Position numbers and translations under genes: made by a program. From contig NZ_FMZA01000006.1 of the NCBI RefSeq assembly GCF_900102685.1, forward strand, positions 62,001 to 126,000: a stretch of 64,000 nt of DNA, read 5' to 3'. Within the stretch, counting starts at the first letter, position 1; every line of letters begins with the position of its first letter. Source of the stretch: Melghirimyces thermohalophilus (GTDB lineage: Bacteria > Bacillota > Bacilli > Thermoactinomycetales > DSM-45169). Shown piece by piece: positions 16,785-25,590 of this stretch. The notes below the pieces were generated by a model that saw only the letters and a program-made list of their open reading frames with translations, had not been told where the DNA came from and searched no databases.

Positions 16785-17420
16785 TTATCCTTCAAACCAG
16801 TGATGTTTCAAGGCATGAATCGCCGCTTGTGTGCGATCCTGTACCCCCATTTTACCGAGAATGTTTGTGATATGCGTTTTAACGGTTTTTTCAGTGATAT
16901 GAAGTTCTGCAGCGATCTCCTTGTTGCTTTGCCCGTGCGTAATATGCTCTAAGATGATACGTTCTCTTGGCGTCAGATCATGGTAGCTGGAATGTTGCTC
17001 TTCTCCCCTAGCCACATGCGTCATTAACTGATTCGATATTTGTGGATGAAGGGAGGTTTCCCCACTCATGACGGCGTTCAAGGTTTCTTCCAGTAAGCGA
17101 GGATCGACATCCTTGAGTTGATAGCCGCTAGCTCCAGCACGGATTGCTGGTAAAACATGATCTTTGTCAGAGGAGCTAGTGAGGATGATGACCTGGACGT
17201 GAGGGTGCTTCTCTTTTATACGTCTGGTTGCTTCGATGCCATCCATGTTCGGCATCAGCACATCCATTAACACGACATCCGGCTGGCATTTTTCCACTTG
17301 CTGTAGCGCCTCTTCTCCATTTTGCGCCTCACCGACAATGTGAATATTGGGTCGTGTTTGCAAAAAGAAACGCAATCCTTTTAATACGACGGGGTGATCG
17401 TCTACAAGTAGGACGTTCAA
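16785..17420 (-). CDS. NarL/LuxR-family response regulator
   Basis: A 211-residue regulator. The receiver has Asp7-Asp8, phospho-acceptor Asp53 (VVLMDVLMPNMDG) and a C-terminal LuxR helix-turn-helix (LTPRERIILEHITHGQSNKEIA, ITEKTVKTHITNILGKMGV). The start is TTG at 17420 with AGGTGA six bases upstream. It lies six bases after the kinase gene, so they form an operon. Targets are unknown; the adjoining FMN reductase and MFS genes are candidates by position only. Confidence 0.92.
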   Translation of the reverse strand: MNVLLVDDHPVVLKGLRFFLQTRPNIHIVGEAQNGEEALQQVEKCQPDVVLMDVLMPNMDGIEATRRIKEKHPHVQVIILTSSSDKDHVLPAIRAGASGYQLKDVDPRLLEETLNAVMSGETSLHPQISNQLMTHVARGEEQHSSYHDLTPRERIILEHITHGQSNKEIAAELHITEKTVKTHITNILGKMGVQDRTQAAIHALKHHWFEG

Positions 17421-17426
17421 TGAACA

Positions 17427-18575
17427 TCACCTGCCTTTCTCATGGAGTGGAACACGGACGGTAACCGTCGTGCCCTTACCGGCCTCACTATTAATATGTA
17501 AAGAACCCTGAAGTTCTTTGACACGTTCTTTCATGCTTGTAATGCCCAGTGATTGATCCGTCTCCAGGACACCTCCAGACCCTTTGTCTATAATGCGCAT
17601 TGTCAGCTGATGACGATCCTCCTGCAACAGGATCGATGCTTTGGATGTCCCTGAATGTTTCCGAATATTGTTTAATGCTTCTTGGCCGATGCGCAATAAG
17701 GCTTCTTCATAGCAACGATTTAATGACAACTCTTTTGGTGCATGTATGGATAGATCAACCCCGATTTTTTGCGCATATTCGGCGAGTGAATGGGTCAGGC
17801 CTTGATCAAGGTCAACGGGACGCATCTGCCAGATCAGACTGCGCATGTCAGTGAGTGCTTCCTGGGAAAGATGTTGCAGATCCTGGATCGCCTCCCTGAT
17901 GGTTTCCTCATTCTCAGTGACCATCGTTTGCAATCCTTGTGATGTTAAGGAGAGGGCAAACAATTTTTGATTGACGGAGTCATGCAAATCTCTCGCCAGT
18001 CGATTCCTTTCCCTTTCGATGAGCAACACTTCGGGTTGTTCATGCAGGCGAACGCGTTCCACGGCTAAACCTATTTGGTAAGCCACTGTTTCTAACAGAA
18101 CGAGCTCATCATCTTCAAAGCGTCTGCGGCCGGGAGAAGCCAGATTGAGCAGGCCGATCTTTTTCCCACGGATCGTTAATGGGATACTGGCATGATGGGA
18201 AAGTCCCCACGTTTCACCCATAGCGAGTTCTACTGCCGCTTCAAGCCGGGCACATTGCATCTGATTGACGGCCTGTTTCATCTTTCCTGCCCAATAAAGC
18301 TGTAAACAGGAACAATCGGTACAACCTTCGTAACAATGCATCAATTCTTCCCGATTGTCATCCAGGGCAGGAGGGAGTTGCTGGTAAGCAACCAGTTCAT
18401 AAGAGGTCGTATCCTTTATTAAAAAAATCCATCCCGTTTTCAATTCCATCAAGTCAAGCAGTCGTTCCAAGGTTTGCTGCAAAATATCATATAAATCCGT
18501 GCTCTTATTCAAAGTTTCAGAAATTTCCCTTTGTATCTGCAGGGCTTTCTGATATCTGGACTGATGGTCCAGCAT
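17427..18575 (-). CDS. GAF-domain NarX-type sensor histidine kinase, cysteine-rich
   Basis: A 382-residue soluble kinase: GAF domain (about residues 26-175), dimerisation helix with LARDLHDSVNQ (phospho-acceptor His198, HisKA_3 type) and HATPase_c with EALLRIGQEALNNIRKHSG and the ATP lid. No membrane segment. Inside the GAF domain is a tight cysteine cluster, Cys81-x3-Cys85-x2-Cys88-x-Cys90, with another at Cys108. This could hold an iron-sulfur cluster or sense thiol oxidation, as in NreB-like sensors, but that is inference. The ATG at 18575 has AGGAGG nine bases upstream; an upstream GTG at 18596 has no such spacing. Confidence 0.88.
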   Translation of the reverse strand: MLDHQSRYQKALQIQREISETLNKSTDLYDILQQTLERLLDLMELKTGWIFLIKDTTSYELVAYQQLPPALDDNREELMHCYEGCTDCSCLQLYWAGKMKQAVNQMQCARLEAAVELAMGETWGLSHHASIPLTIRGKKIGLLNLASPGRRRFEDDELVLLETVAYQIGLAVERVRLHEQPEVLLIERERNRLARDLHDSVNQKLFALSLTSQGLQTMVTENEETIREAIQDLQHLSQEALTDMRSLIWQMRPVDLDQGLTHSLAEYAQKIGVDLSIHAPKELSLNRCYEEALLRIGQEALNNIRKHSGTSKASILLQEDRHQLTMRIIDKGSGGVLETDQSLGITSMKERVKELQGSLHINSEAGKGTTVTVRVPLHEKGR

Positions 18576-18789
18576 CGGTTTCATCCTCCTGTACACGCTG
18601 TTGAAGCGACTGGGTCTGTAAAGGAATCATACATCTAAAAAAGACTATCTCTAGCGATTATCTTAACGGATGGAGAAAGGGTAGGGAAGAGAAAATCATA
18701 ATAATTTTCCTAAATATCCTTAATCATCTTCAGACACCAAATACAGAGCCAAAAACGAAGGATCTCCGACCATAGTCGTAGCATGGGGT

Positions 18790-18833
18790 CTTAGTATCAC
18801 TAAGGCCTTTTTTGTATACCAAGTTTATACAAT
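18790..18833 (+). promoter_or_regulatory. Two operator candidates upstream of the FMN reductase
   Basis: CTTAGT-ATC-ACTAAG (18790-18804) and TTGTATA-CCAAGTT-TATACAA (18812-18832) are both perfect inverted repeats, 60-100 bases before the start codon. TATACAAT at the end of the second could serve as a -10. Palindromes of this kind are bound by MarR/HxlR-type regulators controlling quinone or diamide-responsive reductases. No such regulator gene is adjacent. Confidence 0.5.
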
Positions 18834-18892
18834 AGATCAATTTATGCAGAAAAGGGACGTGGCACAATATGCATAAGGAGGGAGAATAGACA

Positions 18893-19462
18893 ATGCAAAA
18901 ATTAAACATCGGCGTTATCTTAGGAAGCACACGTTCAGGGCGTGTAAGTCCACAAGTAGGATACTGGATCAAAAAGGTGGCGGACAGACGAGGAGATGCA
19001 AACTATGAAATCGTAGATATAACCGACTTTAAATTGCCACTTTATGGGGAAGGAAGTGGGAAAGAACCAGGATTAAGGGCTTGGTCGGCAAAAATTGCCA
19101 ACCTAGATGGATTCGTGTTTATTGTTCCCGAATACAACCACAGCATTCCTGCCGTATTAAAAAATGCATTAGATTCAGCGTACGAGGAATGGAACAACAA
19201 AGCAGCAGGTATCGTAAGTTACGGCTCAACAGGTGGGGCTCGTGCAGCCGAACATTTACGTGGCATCTTAGGAGAGTTAAAAGTGGCGAGTGTCCGTGAC
19301 CACCCAACATTATCCATATTTACGGATTTTGAAAACTATACCACCTTTCATCCAGCTAAATTCCATCTGGACAGAGTCCAGTCGATGTTAAAACAAACGG
19401 TCGCTTGGAGTGGTGCATTAAAAACTTTGCGACAAACTGCACTCACTGACGATGATATTTAG
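18893..19462 (+). CDS. NADPH-dependent FMN reductase family protein
   Basis: A 189-residue flavodoxin-like oxidoreductase. The FMN phosphate loop GSTRSGRVSP lies at residues 11-20, and the PEYNHSIPAVLKNALD segment (around residues 80-95) is the hallmark of the azoreductase/chromate-quinone reductase group. AAGGAGGGAG stands 9 bases upstream of the ATG. It is a likely quinone or azo-compound reductase acting in the cytosol; substrate cannot be told. Followed about 100 bases later by the MFS gene on the same strand. Confidence 0.9.
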   Translation: MQKLNIGVILGSTRSGRVSPQVGYWIKKVADRRGDANYEIVDITDFKLPLYGEGSGKEPGLRAWSAKIANLDGFVFIVPEYNHSIPAVLKNALDSAYEEWNNKAAGIVSYGSTGGARAAEHLRGILGELKVASVRDHPTLSIFTDFENYTTFHPAKFHLDRVQSMLKQTVAWSGALKTLRQTALTDDDI

Positions 19463-19561
19463 GTTGTGCACACCAAAGAGGGGTGATTTTTCCCCCTCGG
19501 ACAAAGCAAGGACTGATGTTGCTGATCCTTCATGGACCTTGTGTAAGAAAGGAGTTAGGAG

Positions 19562-21156
19562 ATGAGTAATGTCAGTCGAGATAAACGTGTTGAGAAAGTC
19601 GCTAAAGCAACATGGCGGGAATGGTTGGGGTTGGGATCCTTGACTTTGGCGGTTTTCATGCTCTCTACAGATATGACTGTCCTGTTTCTCGCCATGCCAT
19701 CCATTCTGCCGACTTAGCACCGAGCGCCTCACAAATGCTCTGGATTATTCATATTGGTGAATTGCTGGCCGTAGGGTTTGTATTAACGATGGGACGTCTG
19801 GGAGACAAAATTGGAAGAAGACGTCTGCTTGTGTTCGGAGTAACGGTATATGGAATCGCCTCTCTTATGGCGGCATTTTCAACCGCTGCCTGGATGTTGA
19901 TTGCCGTACGGGCCTTCCTTGGTGTTGCCGCTGCCACAGTGATGCCGTCCACCATGTCATTATTGCGGAATCTGTTTCTCGATCCAAAGCAATTTTCAGT
20001 AGCTGTTGCTATTCATCTCAGCGCATTCTCTGCGGGTGCGGCCTTAGGCCCTACAATGGGTGGTTTACTCTTGGATCACTTTTGGTGGGGAGCGGTATTT
20101 CTCATCAATGTTCCGGTTGCCATCGTACTTTTAGCGACATCTCGGCTTCTGCCTGAGTTTCGAAATGCGGATGCCAAACGTTTGGATGTGATCAGTGTCT
20201 TGTTGTCCTCGCTAGCGTTGATAACCTTGATTTTCGGTTTACAGGAAATGGCTCATGATGGTTTCAACATGCTCTACGGTGGATCGGTAGTTATGGGCAT
20301 AGCCACCGGGGGGCTGTTTATTCGTCGACAGATGAAATCGTTAGACCCACTGTTAGATTTGCGCATGTTTCGGATCCCCGTTTTTAATTTTTCATTGATT
20401 GCTTTAATGCTCATATTGCTTGTGACCAGTGGGGCAGAAATGCTTTTTGCTCAACATCTACAGGCGGTTGTGGGATTATCTCCGACCGAGGCTGGGTTCT
20501 TGCTGATCATCCCTGCACTCCTATCAATGGCCGGCACCTTAATGTCCCCCGTGCTTACTCGGTGGATGCGACAGGCTTATGCCATGGTATCCGGCCTTTT
20601 CGTTGCTGCAGGTGGGGCATTGCTAATCATGTTGACCGCACATGATGCGGGGCCATTGATCTTGATTATTGGTGCCTCCCTTCTAGCGTTTGGCGCTGGA
20701 CCAACGCTGACGATCGCCAGTGAACAAATTATATCTAGCGTTCCGCAAGAACGTGCTGGTTCTGCTTCAGCCATGAACGATGTCAGCAGTGGACTTGGTT
20801 ATGCACTGAGCATTGCATTCATTGGAAGCTTAGGAATGTATGTATACCGTCAGTCATTAGCAAATTCTATCCCAGCAGGAGTCCCCTCGGAAATAGTCAA
20901 TTCGGCTATGGAAAGCATAGGTGCGGCCGTTGTAGCAGCAGAAGGGGTCCCGAAAATGCTTCAAGCGGTTCAATCGTCTTTCACAGTAGCCATTCAAACA
21001 ATATATGGATTAGCTGCCATCGGTTTATTTGTTTTAATGACTATTATCATTTGGAAGCTCAGACATGTCAGGCAAGAAGATACAGTGCCTGCTGAAAAGG
21101 TAACGGTCGCTTTGAAAAGAGAGACACTTACAAAAGAATTTCAACGTTACAACTGA
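19562..21156 (+). pseudogene. DHA2-type MFS transporter, single-base frameshift near residue 48
   Basis: A 14-helix drug:proton antiporter of the DHA2 family. The true start is the ATG at 19562 with AAGGAG upstream, giving MSNVSRDKRVEKVAKATWRE and the first helix to LFLAMPSILPT, then TAG at about 19713. The reading continues one base out of frame as ADLAPSASQMLWIIHIGELL to the normal end at 21156. Restoring one G (CTGCCGAC to CTGGCCGAC) gives SILADLAPSA, as in homologues. Motif A (GRLGDKIGRRRLL) and the later helices are intact, so the lesion is recent or a sequencing error. The distal frame alone lacks a usable start. Confidence 0.85.
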
Positions 21157-21423
21157 GGAAAATGACGGTACCATGTTTTCCTTTGATATGCTACTATCAT
21201 CGGACTGATTCCGTTATGGACCGGATTTCTCATTCGGAGCTTCTTTCTTTGCCGGTGGTATGATGTGGGCAGAATTCAAATCTTTCCTCAGCCGCTTCTA
21301 ACTTTTCAACTACAGTATGAAAGGGCACCACTCGGAAACTGGAGGAATCACTCACAACTGGACTCGCACAGCTCTGGATGAAGATTTACCATCCGAACGA
21401 TTCAGACGCAAGGGATGTCAGGC
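21157..21423 (+). other. Intergenic remnant between MFS and repeat copy B
   Basis: No intact gene. A short open stretch ending at 21301 reads FGASFFAGGMMWAEFKSFL and looks like the end of a membrane protein; with one frame change, GLIPLWTGF precedes it. I cannot name the parent. The rest up to 21423 shows nothing. Confidence 0.35.
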
Positions 21424-21904
21424 GCGATCCATGTGATTAAGGATTGGATGAAAAATGAAATGGACCTCTCTCCAAAAGAAATGGCGATCATGATCAATCA
21501 TTTCGCGAGCTATGGGATGTCTAATTTAGACTGATGTTATCGGCTAAAAATGAACCTCGATCACTCCATCAGGGCAGAGGGTAAACCAACATCATGGATC
21601 GGGCGGGAGCCAAGCGTGACCGGTGGGTTCCACTCCGAATTTTCTCGGTCTGGTATCGAATGAGTTCTTCAAACCAGTCGCCATATAATGTATTCGGGCC
21701 GGATCAGCTTCAGATAAAGGATCTATATACCGGGGGATCCGCATCGCCTAGACAGAAACGGCGATGGGGTTCCGTGTGAAAGTCTTCCAGCCAGTTAAAA
21801 ACACGCCGCTGTTGGCGCTGGCGGGGTGTTTCCCATGATCCGAGGCTACCGAACCTTTGCCGCGTACCTGGACCCACATGAGCGCTATGGTGTCGCATTG
21901 AGGT
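21424..21904 (+). repeat. Direct repeat copy B (about 480 bp)
   Basis: Matches 10856-11355. It begins abruptly inside the tetR sequence (only the last 37 residues are represented) and includes the Excalibur-like fragment (21736-21798) and the small ORF (21835-21912). It lacks the A-rich insertion of copy A near 11240. Its left edge marks the right boundary of the 10-kb block and its right edge adjoins core sequence leading to bioY. Confidence 0.92.
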
Positions 21905-21912
21905 ACAGTTAA
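21835..21912 (+). other. Small ORF conserved in both repeat copies (copy B)
   Basis: A 25-residue frame beginning MIRGYRTFAAYLDPHERY. Compared with copy A it differs by one codon deletion and a few replacements and keeps the frame. No ribosome site is evident. Confidence 0.25.
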
Positions 21913-21976
21913 ATGAGACGTTTCCTTAATCCTATGTGAAAGCACCCTAAGGGATTCTTGTTTACATGTTAGCGGG

Positions 21977-22067
21977 AGTGAAACATGCTGCTTTGTGTTT
22001 CACTTCCAATTGTAATGTTAACTATACAAAAATGTAGGTTGACAATAGTCAGCCTCTTTTTTATGCT
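21977..22067 (+). promoter_or_regulatory. bioY promoter with BirA-type operator; upstream hairpin
   Basis: TTGACA (22039-22044) and TATGCT (22062-22067) with exactly 17 bases between form a good sigma-A promoter. AATGTTAACT (22014-22023) and GGTTGACAAT (22037-22046) are imperfect inverted half-sites (7 of 10 positions) resembling the BirA operator of Firmicutes, and the right half covers the -35. This predicts biotin-dependent repression of bioY. Further upstream AGTGAAACA / TGTTTCACT (21977-22004) is a perfect 9-base hairpin, possibly the terminator of something lost. Confidence 0.65.
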
Positions 22068-22106
22068 GAAACCATTGCTTGAACTTATCGAATAGAGGTG
22101 GTTCCC

Positions 22107-22688
22107 GTGACCCGAGGAACAGCCCGCATACGAAACATGGCTTATGCGGCTCTATTTGCCGCCCTGTTGGCCGTGTCGGGGCAGATCGCGATTCCTCTGC
22201 CGCCGGTTCCGATCACCCTGCAGACGCTAGTGGTGATGCTGGCCGGATCGGTGCTTGGAGCGAGACGGGGTTTAATCAGTGTGCTTCTGTTTATTCTGTT
22301 GGCCGCATTTGGTGCTCCCGTGCTCTCCGGTGGCAAGGGCGGGTTGGCGCAATTGGTCGGGCCCACAGCGGGGTACATCTGGAGCTGGCCGGTGGCCGCC
22401 TATCTGATCGGGTGGATGACGGAGCGCTCTCTTCACCGCCTCCGTTTTTGGAAACTGCTGATCTACCATGTGGTGTGGGGAATCGGATGGATCTACCTTT
22501 GCGGAGGGCTGTGGTTGATGGTCGCCGTCGGCATGGACGGGCAGGCGGCGTTGATCGGGGGTGTGCTTCCCTTTCTTCCCGGGGATGCAGCCAAGGCGGT
22601 GGTCGCTTCCACAGTCGCCCTCACTCTTTCCCGAGCCTATCCCATCATCCGTCCCCGATCGGCCGAGAGCGTTCGAGCCGCCGAATAA
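22107..22688 (+). CDS. bioY: Biotin transporter BioY
   Basis: The substrate-binding S component of an ECF-type biotin importer, 193 residues with six predicted membrane helices. Diagnostic features are the AALFAALLAVSGQIAIPLPPVPITLQTL start, the VMLAGSVLGARRG loop and GPTAGYIWSWPVAAYLIG. The start is GTG at 22107, five bases after AGAGGTGG. No ECF ATPase or T subunit is adjacent, so it either works with a shared module elsewhere or alone. The BirA-type operator supports the assignment. Confidence 0.95.
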   Translation: MTRGTARIRNMAYAALFAALLAVSGQIAIPLPPVPITLQTLVVMLAGSVLGARRGLISVLLFILLAAFGAPVLSGGKGGLAQLVGPTAGYIWSWPVAAYLIGWMTERSLHRLRFWKLLIYHVVWGIGWIYLCGGLWLMVAVGMDGQAALIGGVLPFLPGDAAKAVVASTVALTLSRAYPIIRPRSAESVRAAE

Positions 22689-22697
22689 GCGAAGGCG

Positions 22698-22730
22698 CCG
22701 CTTTCCAATACAGGAAAGCGGTTTTTTTTT
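22698..22730 (+). terminator. Terminator after bioY
   Basis: CCGCTTTCC, six-base loop, GGAAAGCGG, then nine T. Confidence 0.92.
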
Positions 22731-22804
22731 GCTGTTTCTATATCAGTAATGGCTAGGTTGTAAATGGTACATATTAACTGAAAATAGATGTCCGGGGGTT
22801 CGCC

Positions 22805-24382
22805 ATGTCCTATAAGCGATTGATGAATCGTCTGTTTAAAAGAAGAAATCAAGCCAAGCAGCAAGAAACGGATATCGATCTCATCCCTATTTATAAACGG
22901 TTGGATGACAATTTGGCCTTTTTGAAAAAAACCTTTGGCAACTCCATGGATTTAGCGATTTATCACGCACAGATCGGAAAGCCATCTGTCAAGCTGGCCG
23001 TTATCTACCTGGAAAGCATGGTGGAGGATCAATCGATCAACCGCTTGATGACGGACATCTACAATCAGGATAACGGCGAGGGGTTCACCTCCAAAGAGCA
23101 TACCTTTGACTGGCTGAAAGAAAAAGTGGTCAGTGTCGGGGAGGCGGAGCGCTTATCTAATCTGGACGATATCTGTTCTAAAGTGACTTATGGCCATGTC
23201 GTCGTTTTAATGGACGGTGTGACCCACGCGATCAGCGGGGACACTTCAGCCCCTCCCCATCGGAGCATTTCAGAGCCGACCACGCAGCGGGTGACGCAGG
23301 GGCCGAAGGAAGGGTTTACGGAAGATATTGCAACCAACCTGTCACTGGTTCGGCGGCGGATTCCCTCTACCAACCTGCGGTTTGATGAAATGAAGGTGGG
23401 TCGAATCACCCGGACTCGAGTGGCGGTAACGTATGTCGATGGCATCGTTAACCCTCAATTGGTGGCGGGAGTGAAACGGCGACTGCAAAACATCAATACC
23501 GACAGCGTGCTGGACACCCGCGATATCGGCGATTGGATCGAGGATAACAAGTTTTCCGTTTTTCAGACGATGCTCTACTACGAGCGGCCTGACACAGTGG
23601 CGGCCAAGATATTGGAAGGAAGAGTGGCGATCCTGGTCGAGGGGACCCCCTTCGTACTGATTCTCCCGGTGACCGCTTTGGAGACGGTGCAAGCGCCGGA
23701 GGATTATTACCTCCGTTACGATATCGCCACTTTTTTGCGGGCCATACGGTTCATAGCCTTTTTCCTGGCCTTGCTATCCCCGTCCATTTATGTGGCGTTA
23801 GCCACCTTTCACCAGGATATGCTACCCACGGATATCGCCCTCAATATCGTGTCCCAACGGGAAGGAGTGCCCTTTCCCATTTTTGTGGAGGCCCTATTGA
23901 TGGAGCTTACCTTTGAAGTGTTACGGGAAGCGGGAGTGCGGGCTCCTCGAATCCTGGGGGTGTCGATCACCATTGTTGGGGCGGTGATCATCGGACAGAC
24001 AGCGGTGGATGCGGGGGTGGTTACACCGATCAAGGTGATCATCGTCTCGGTGACGGGAATCGCCAGTTTTGTGGCTCCAGAATTCTCCATCAGTGTCTCG
24101 GCCCGTTTGCTGCGCTTTGCCTTTCTGATATTGGCCAGCACCTATGGTTTTTTTGGGATCGGGATCGCCTTCATCATCATGGTCTTTCACGTACAGAGTC
24201 TCCGTTCCTTCGGGGTTCCTTACCTGGCCCCCTTATCCCCCTTCATTGGGTCGGATTTGAAAGACGTGATTTTTCGGGTTCCCCATTGGGCGATGACCAA
24301 GCGCCCCGCTTACCTCCAGTCCATGATGCCGCGGCGAATTCGCTTTCAGACCTCACAGGGAAAGGTTCGATACGATGATTAA
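22805..24382 (+). CDS. Spore germination protein, GerA family A subunit
   Basis: The A subunit of a spore nutrient-germinant receptor of the inner spore membrane (GerAA/GerKA type), 525 residues. A large N-terminal cytosolic domain (about residues 1-310) contains the family segments VKLAVIYLESMVEDQ and NLSLVRRRIPSTNLRFDEMKVGR. A membrane domain of four to five helices follows (YLRYDIATFLRAIRFIAFFLALLSP onward), with PIFVEALLMELTFEVLREAGVR and a basic tail. First gene of a gerA-gerC-gerB operon; it overlaps the next gene by 8 bases. A CATATTA element at 22770 could be the -10 of a forespore sigma factor promoter, without a clear -35. The germinant cannot be read from sequence. Confidence 0.93.
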   Translation: MSYKRLMNRLFKRRNQAKQQETDIDLIPIYKRLDDNLAFLKKTFGNSMDLAIYHAQIGKPSVKLAVIYLESMVEDQSINRLMTDIYNQDNGEGFTSKEHTFDWLKEKVVSVGEAERLSNLDDICSKVTYGHVVVLMDGVTHAISGDTSAPPHRSISEPTTQRVTQGPKEGFTEDIATNLSLVRRRIPSTNLRFDEMKVGRITRTRVAVTYVDGIVNPQLVAGVKRRLQNINTDSVLDTRDIGDWIEDNKFSVFQTMLYYERPDTVAAKILEGRVAILVEGTPFVLILPVTALETVQAPEDYYLRYDIATFLRAIRFIAFFLALLSPSIYVALATFHQDMLPTDIALNIVSQREGVPFPIFVEALLMELTFEVLREAGVRAPRILGVSITIVGAVIIGQTAVDAGVVTPIKVIIVSVTGIASFVAPEFSISVSARLLRFAFLILASTYGFFGIGIAFIIMVFHVQSLRSFGVPYLAPLSPFIGSDLKDVIFRVPHWAMTKRPAYLQSMMPRRIRFQTSQGKVRYDD

Positions 24383-25580
24383 AGGAAGAGTCGGATGGGT
24401 GTTCCTGTTGCTGATTCTTTTATGCGGGTGTGCGGACCGACAAGATATCGATACTCTGGCCTTTGTGAGCGGGGTGGCTATCGACCGTATGCCCGACGAT
24501 GAGGAGTATCAGGTGACCTTTCAAATCATCAACCCCGCCCAGATTTCGACTCAAACGGGAAAAGGGGGATCCGGGAGAAAAAGCACGGTCACCTCGTATA
24601 CCGGCAGGGGGTCCAGCTTGTCAGAGGCGCTACAAGAGGCCCAGTCCAAATCGCCGCGCAAACTTTTTTTTGCCCATCGTCAAATCTGGGTGATCGGGGA
24701 ACGGGTGGCTCGGCAGGGGATTCAAAATCTGATTGATATCACGTCACGTTTGCAGGGGGGGCGGCTCAGCATGAGCATCGCCGTCGCTAAGGAAGCAATG
24801 GCCAGTGATGTGCTCGATGTACTGACGGCGATGGAACAGATCCCGGCTTTTAAGCTTCACAGAACCCTGGAAGAAAAGGCGAAACAAACCGGAATGGTGA
24901 TCCGCACCGAGTTGGATGATGTGATTCACGGGCTTGTTGACGAGGGGGTGGAACCCGTCATCAGTGGCGTGGAGATTCTGGGACAGGCCAAGAAGGGGGA
25001 GACGGAGGAGAATGTGACACAAACGAAGCCGACCGCCGTTGTAAAAGCTGATGGGATGGCCCTGTTTCGCCAGGGGCGTCTCCGCACGTGGGTAGCCGGC
25101 AAGGAGGCACGGGGGGTCAATTTTATCAAGGACCGAATCGAAAACACCCTCATTCAACTCCCCTGTCAGAAAAATGAGGATGCGATCGGCATTCAGATTA
25201 CGCAATCCAAAGCGAAGATCCGTCCATCCCTGAACAAAGGACAGCCGATGTTTACCATTCAGGTGGATACAGAAGGGAAGATAATTGAAGCGAACTGCCA
25301 GGTAAACCTGGAGGAAAATACAGAGATCCGGCGTTTGGAAAAGAAAACGTCCGACGAGATCGAAAAACAAATTCGAACGGCCATTGGAAGCGCCCAAAAG
25401 GTACGCGCGGATGTTTTCGGCTTTGGCCAGACGCTTCATCGTAAACATCCAAAAGAATGGACCCGAATGAAGCAGCGGTGGCCACAACTTTTTAAGAAAG
25501 CGCAAGTGCAGGTACAAGTGAAGACGGAGATCGAAAATACCGGCCTGCGCACCCAGCCATTATTGGAGCTGACTAGATAG
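24375..25580 (+). CDS. Ger(x)C family germination lipoprotein
   Basis: The C subunit of the germinant receptor, a 401-residue lipoprotein. The signal peptide ends LLILLCGC, with lipidation expected at Cys19, followed by ADRQDIDTLAFVSGVAIDR, the standard start of the family. The internal segment KLFFAHRQIWVIGERVARQG is also typical. It starts within the A-subunit gene and ends 10 bases before the B-subunit gene. It acts on the outer face of the inner spore membrane. Confidence 0.93.
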   Translation: MIKGRVGWVFLLLILLCGCADRQDIDTLAFVSGVAIDRMPDDEEYQVTFQIINPAQISTQTGKGGSGRKSTVTSYTGRGSSLSEALQEAQSKSPRKLFFAHRQIWVIGERVARQGIQNLIDITSRLQGGRLSMSIAVAKEAMASDVLDVLTAMEQIPAFKLHRTLEEKAKQTGMVIRTELDDVIHGLVDEGVEPVISGVEILGQAKKGETEENVTQTKPTAVVKADGMALFRQGRLRTWVAGKEARGVNFIKDRIENTLIQLPCQKNEDAIGIQITQSKAKIRPSLNKGQPMFTIQVDTEGKIIEANCQVNLEENTEIRRLEKKTSDEIEKQIRTAIGSAQKVRADVFGFGQTLHRKHPKEWTRMKQRWPQLFKKAQVQVQVKTEIENTGLRTQPLLELTR

Positions 25581-25590
25581 GAGGGATCCG

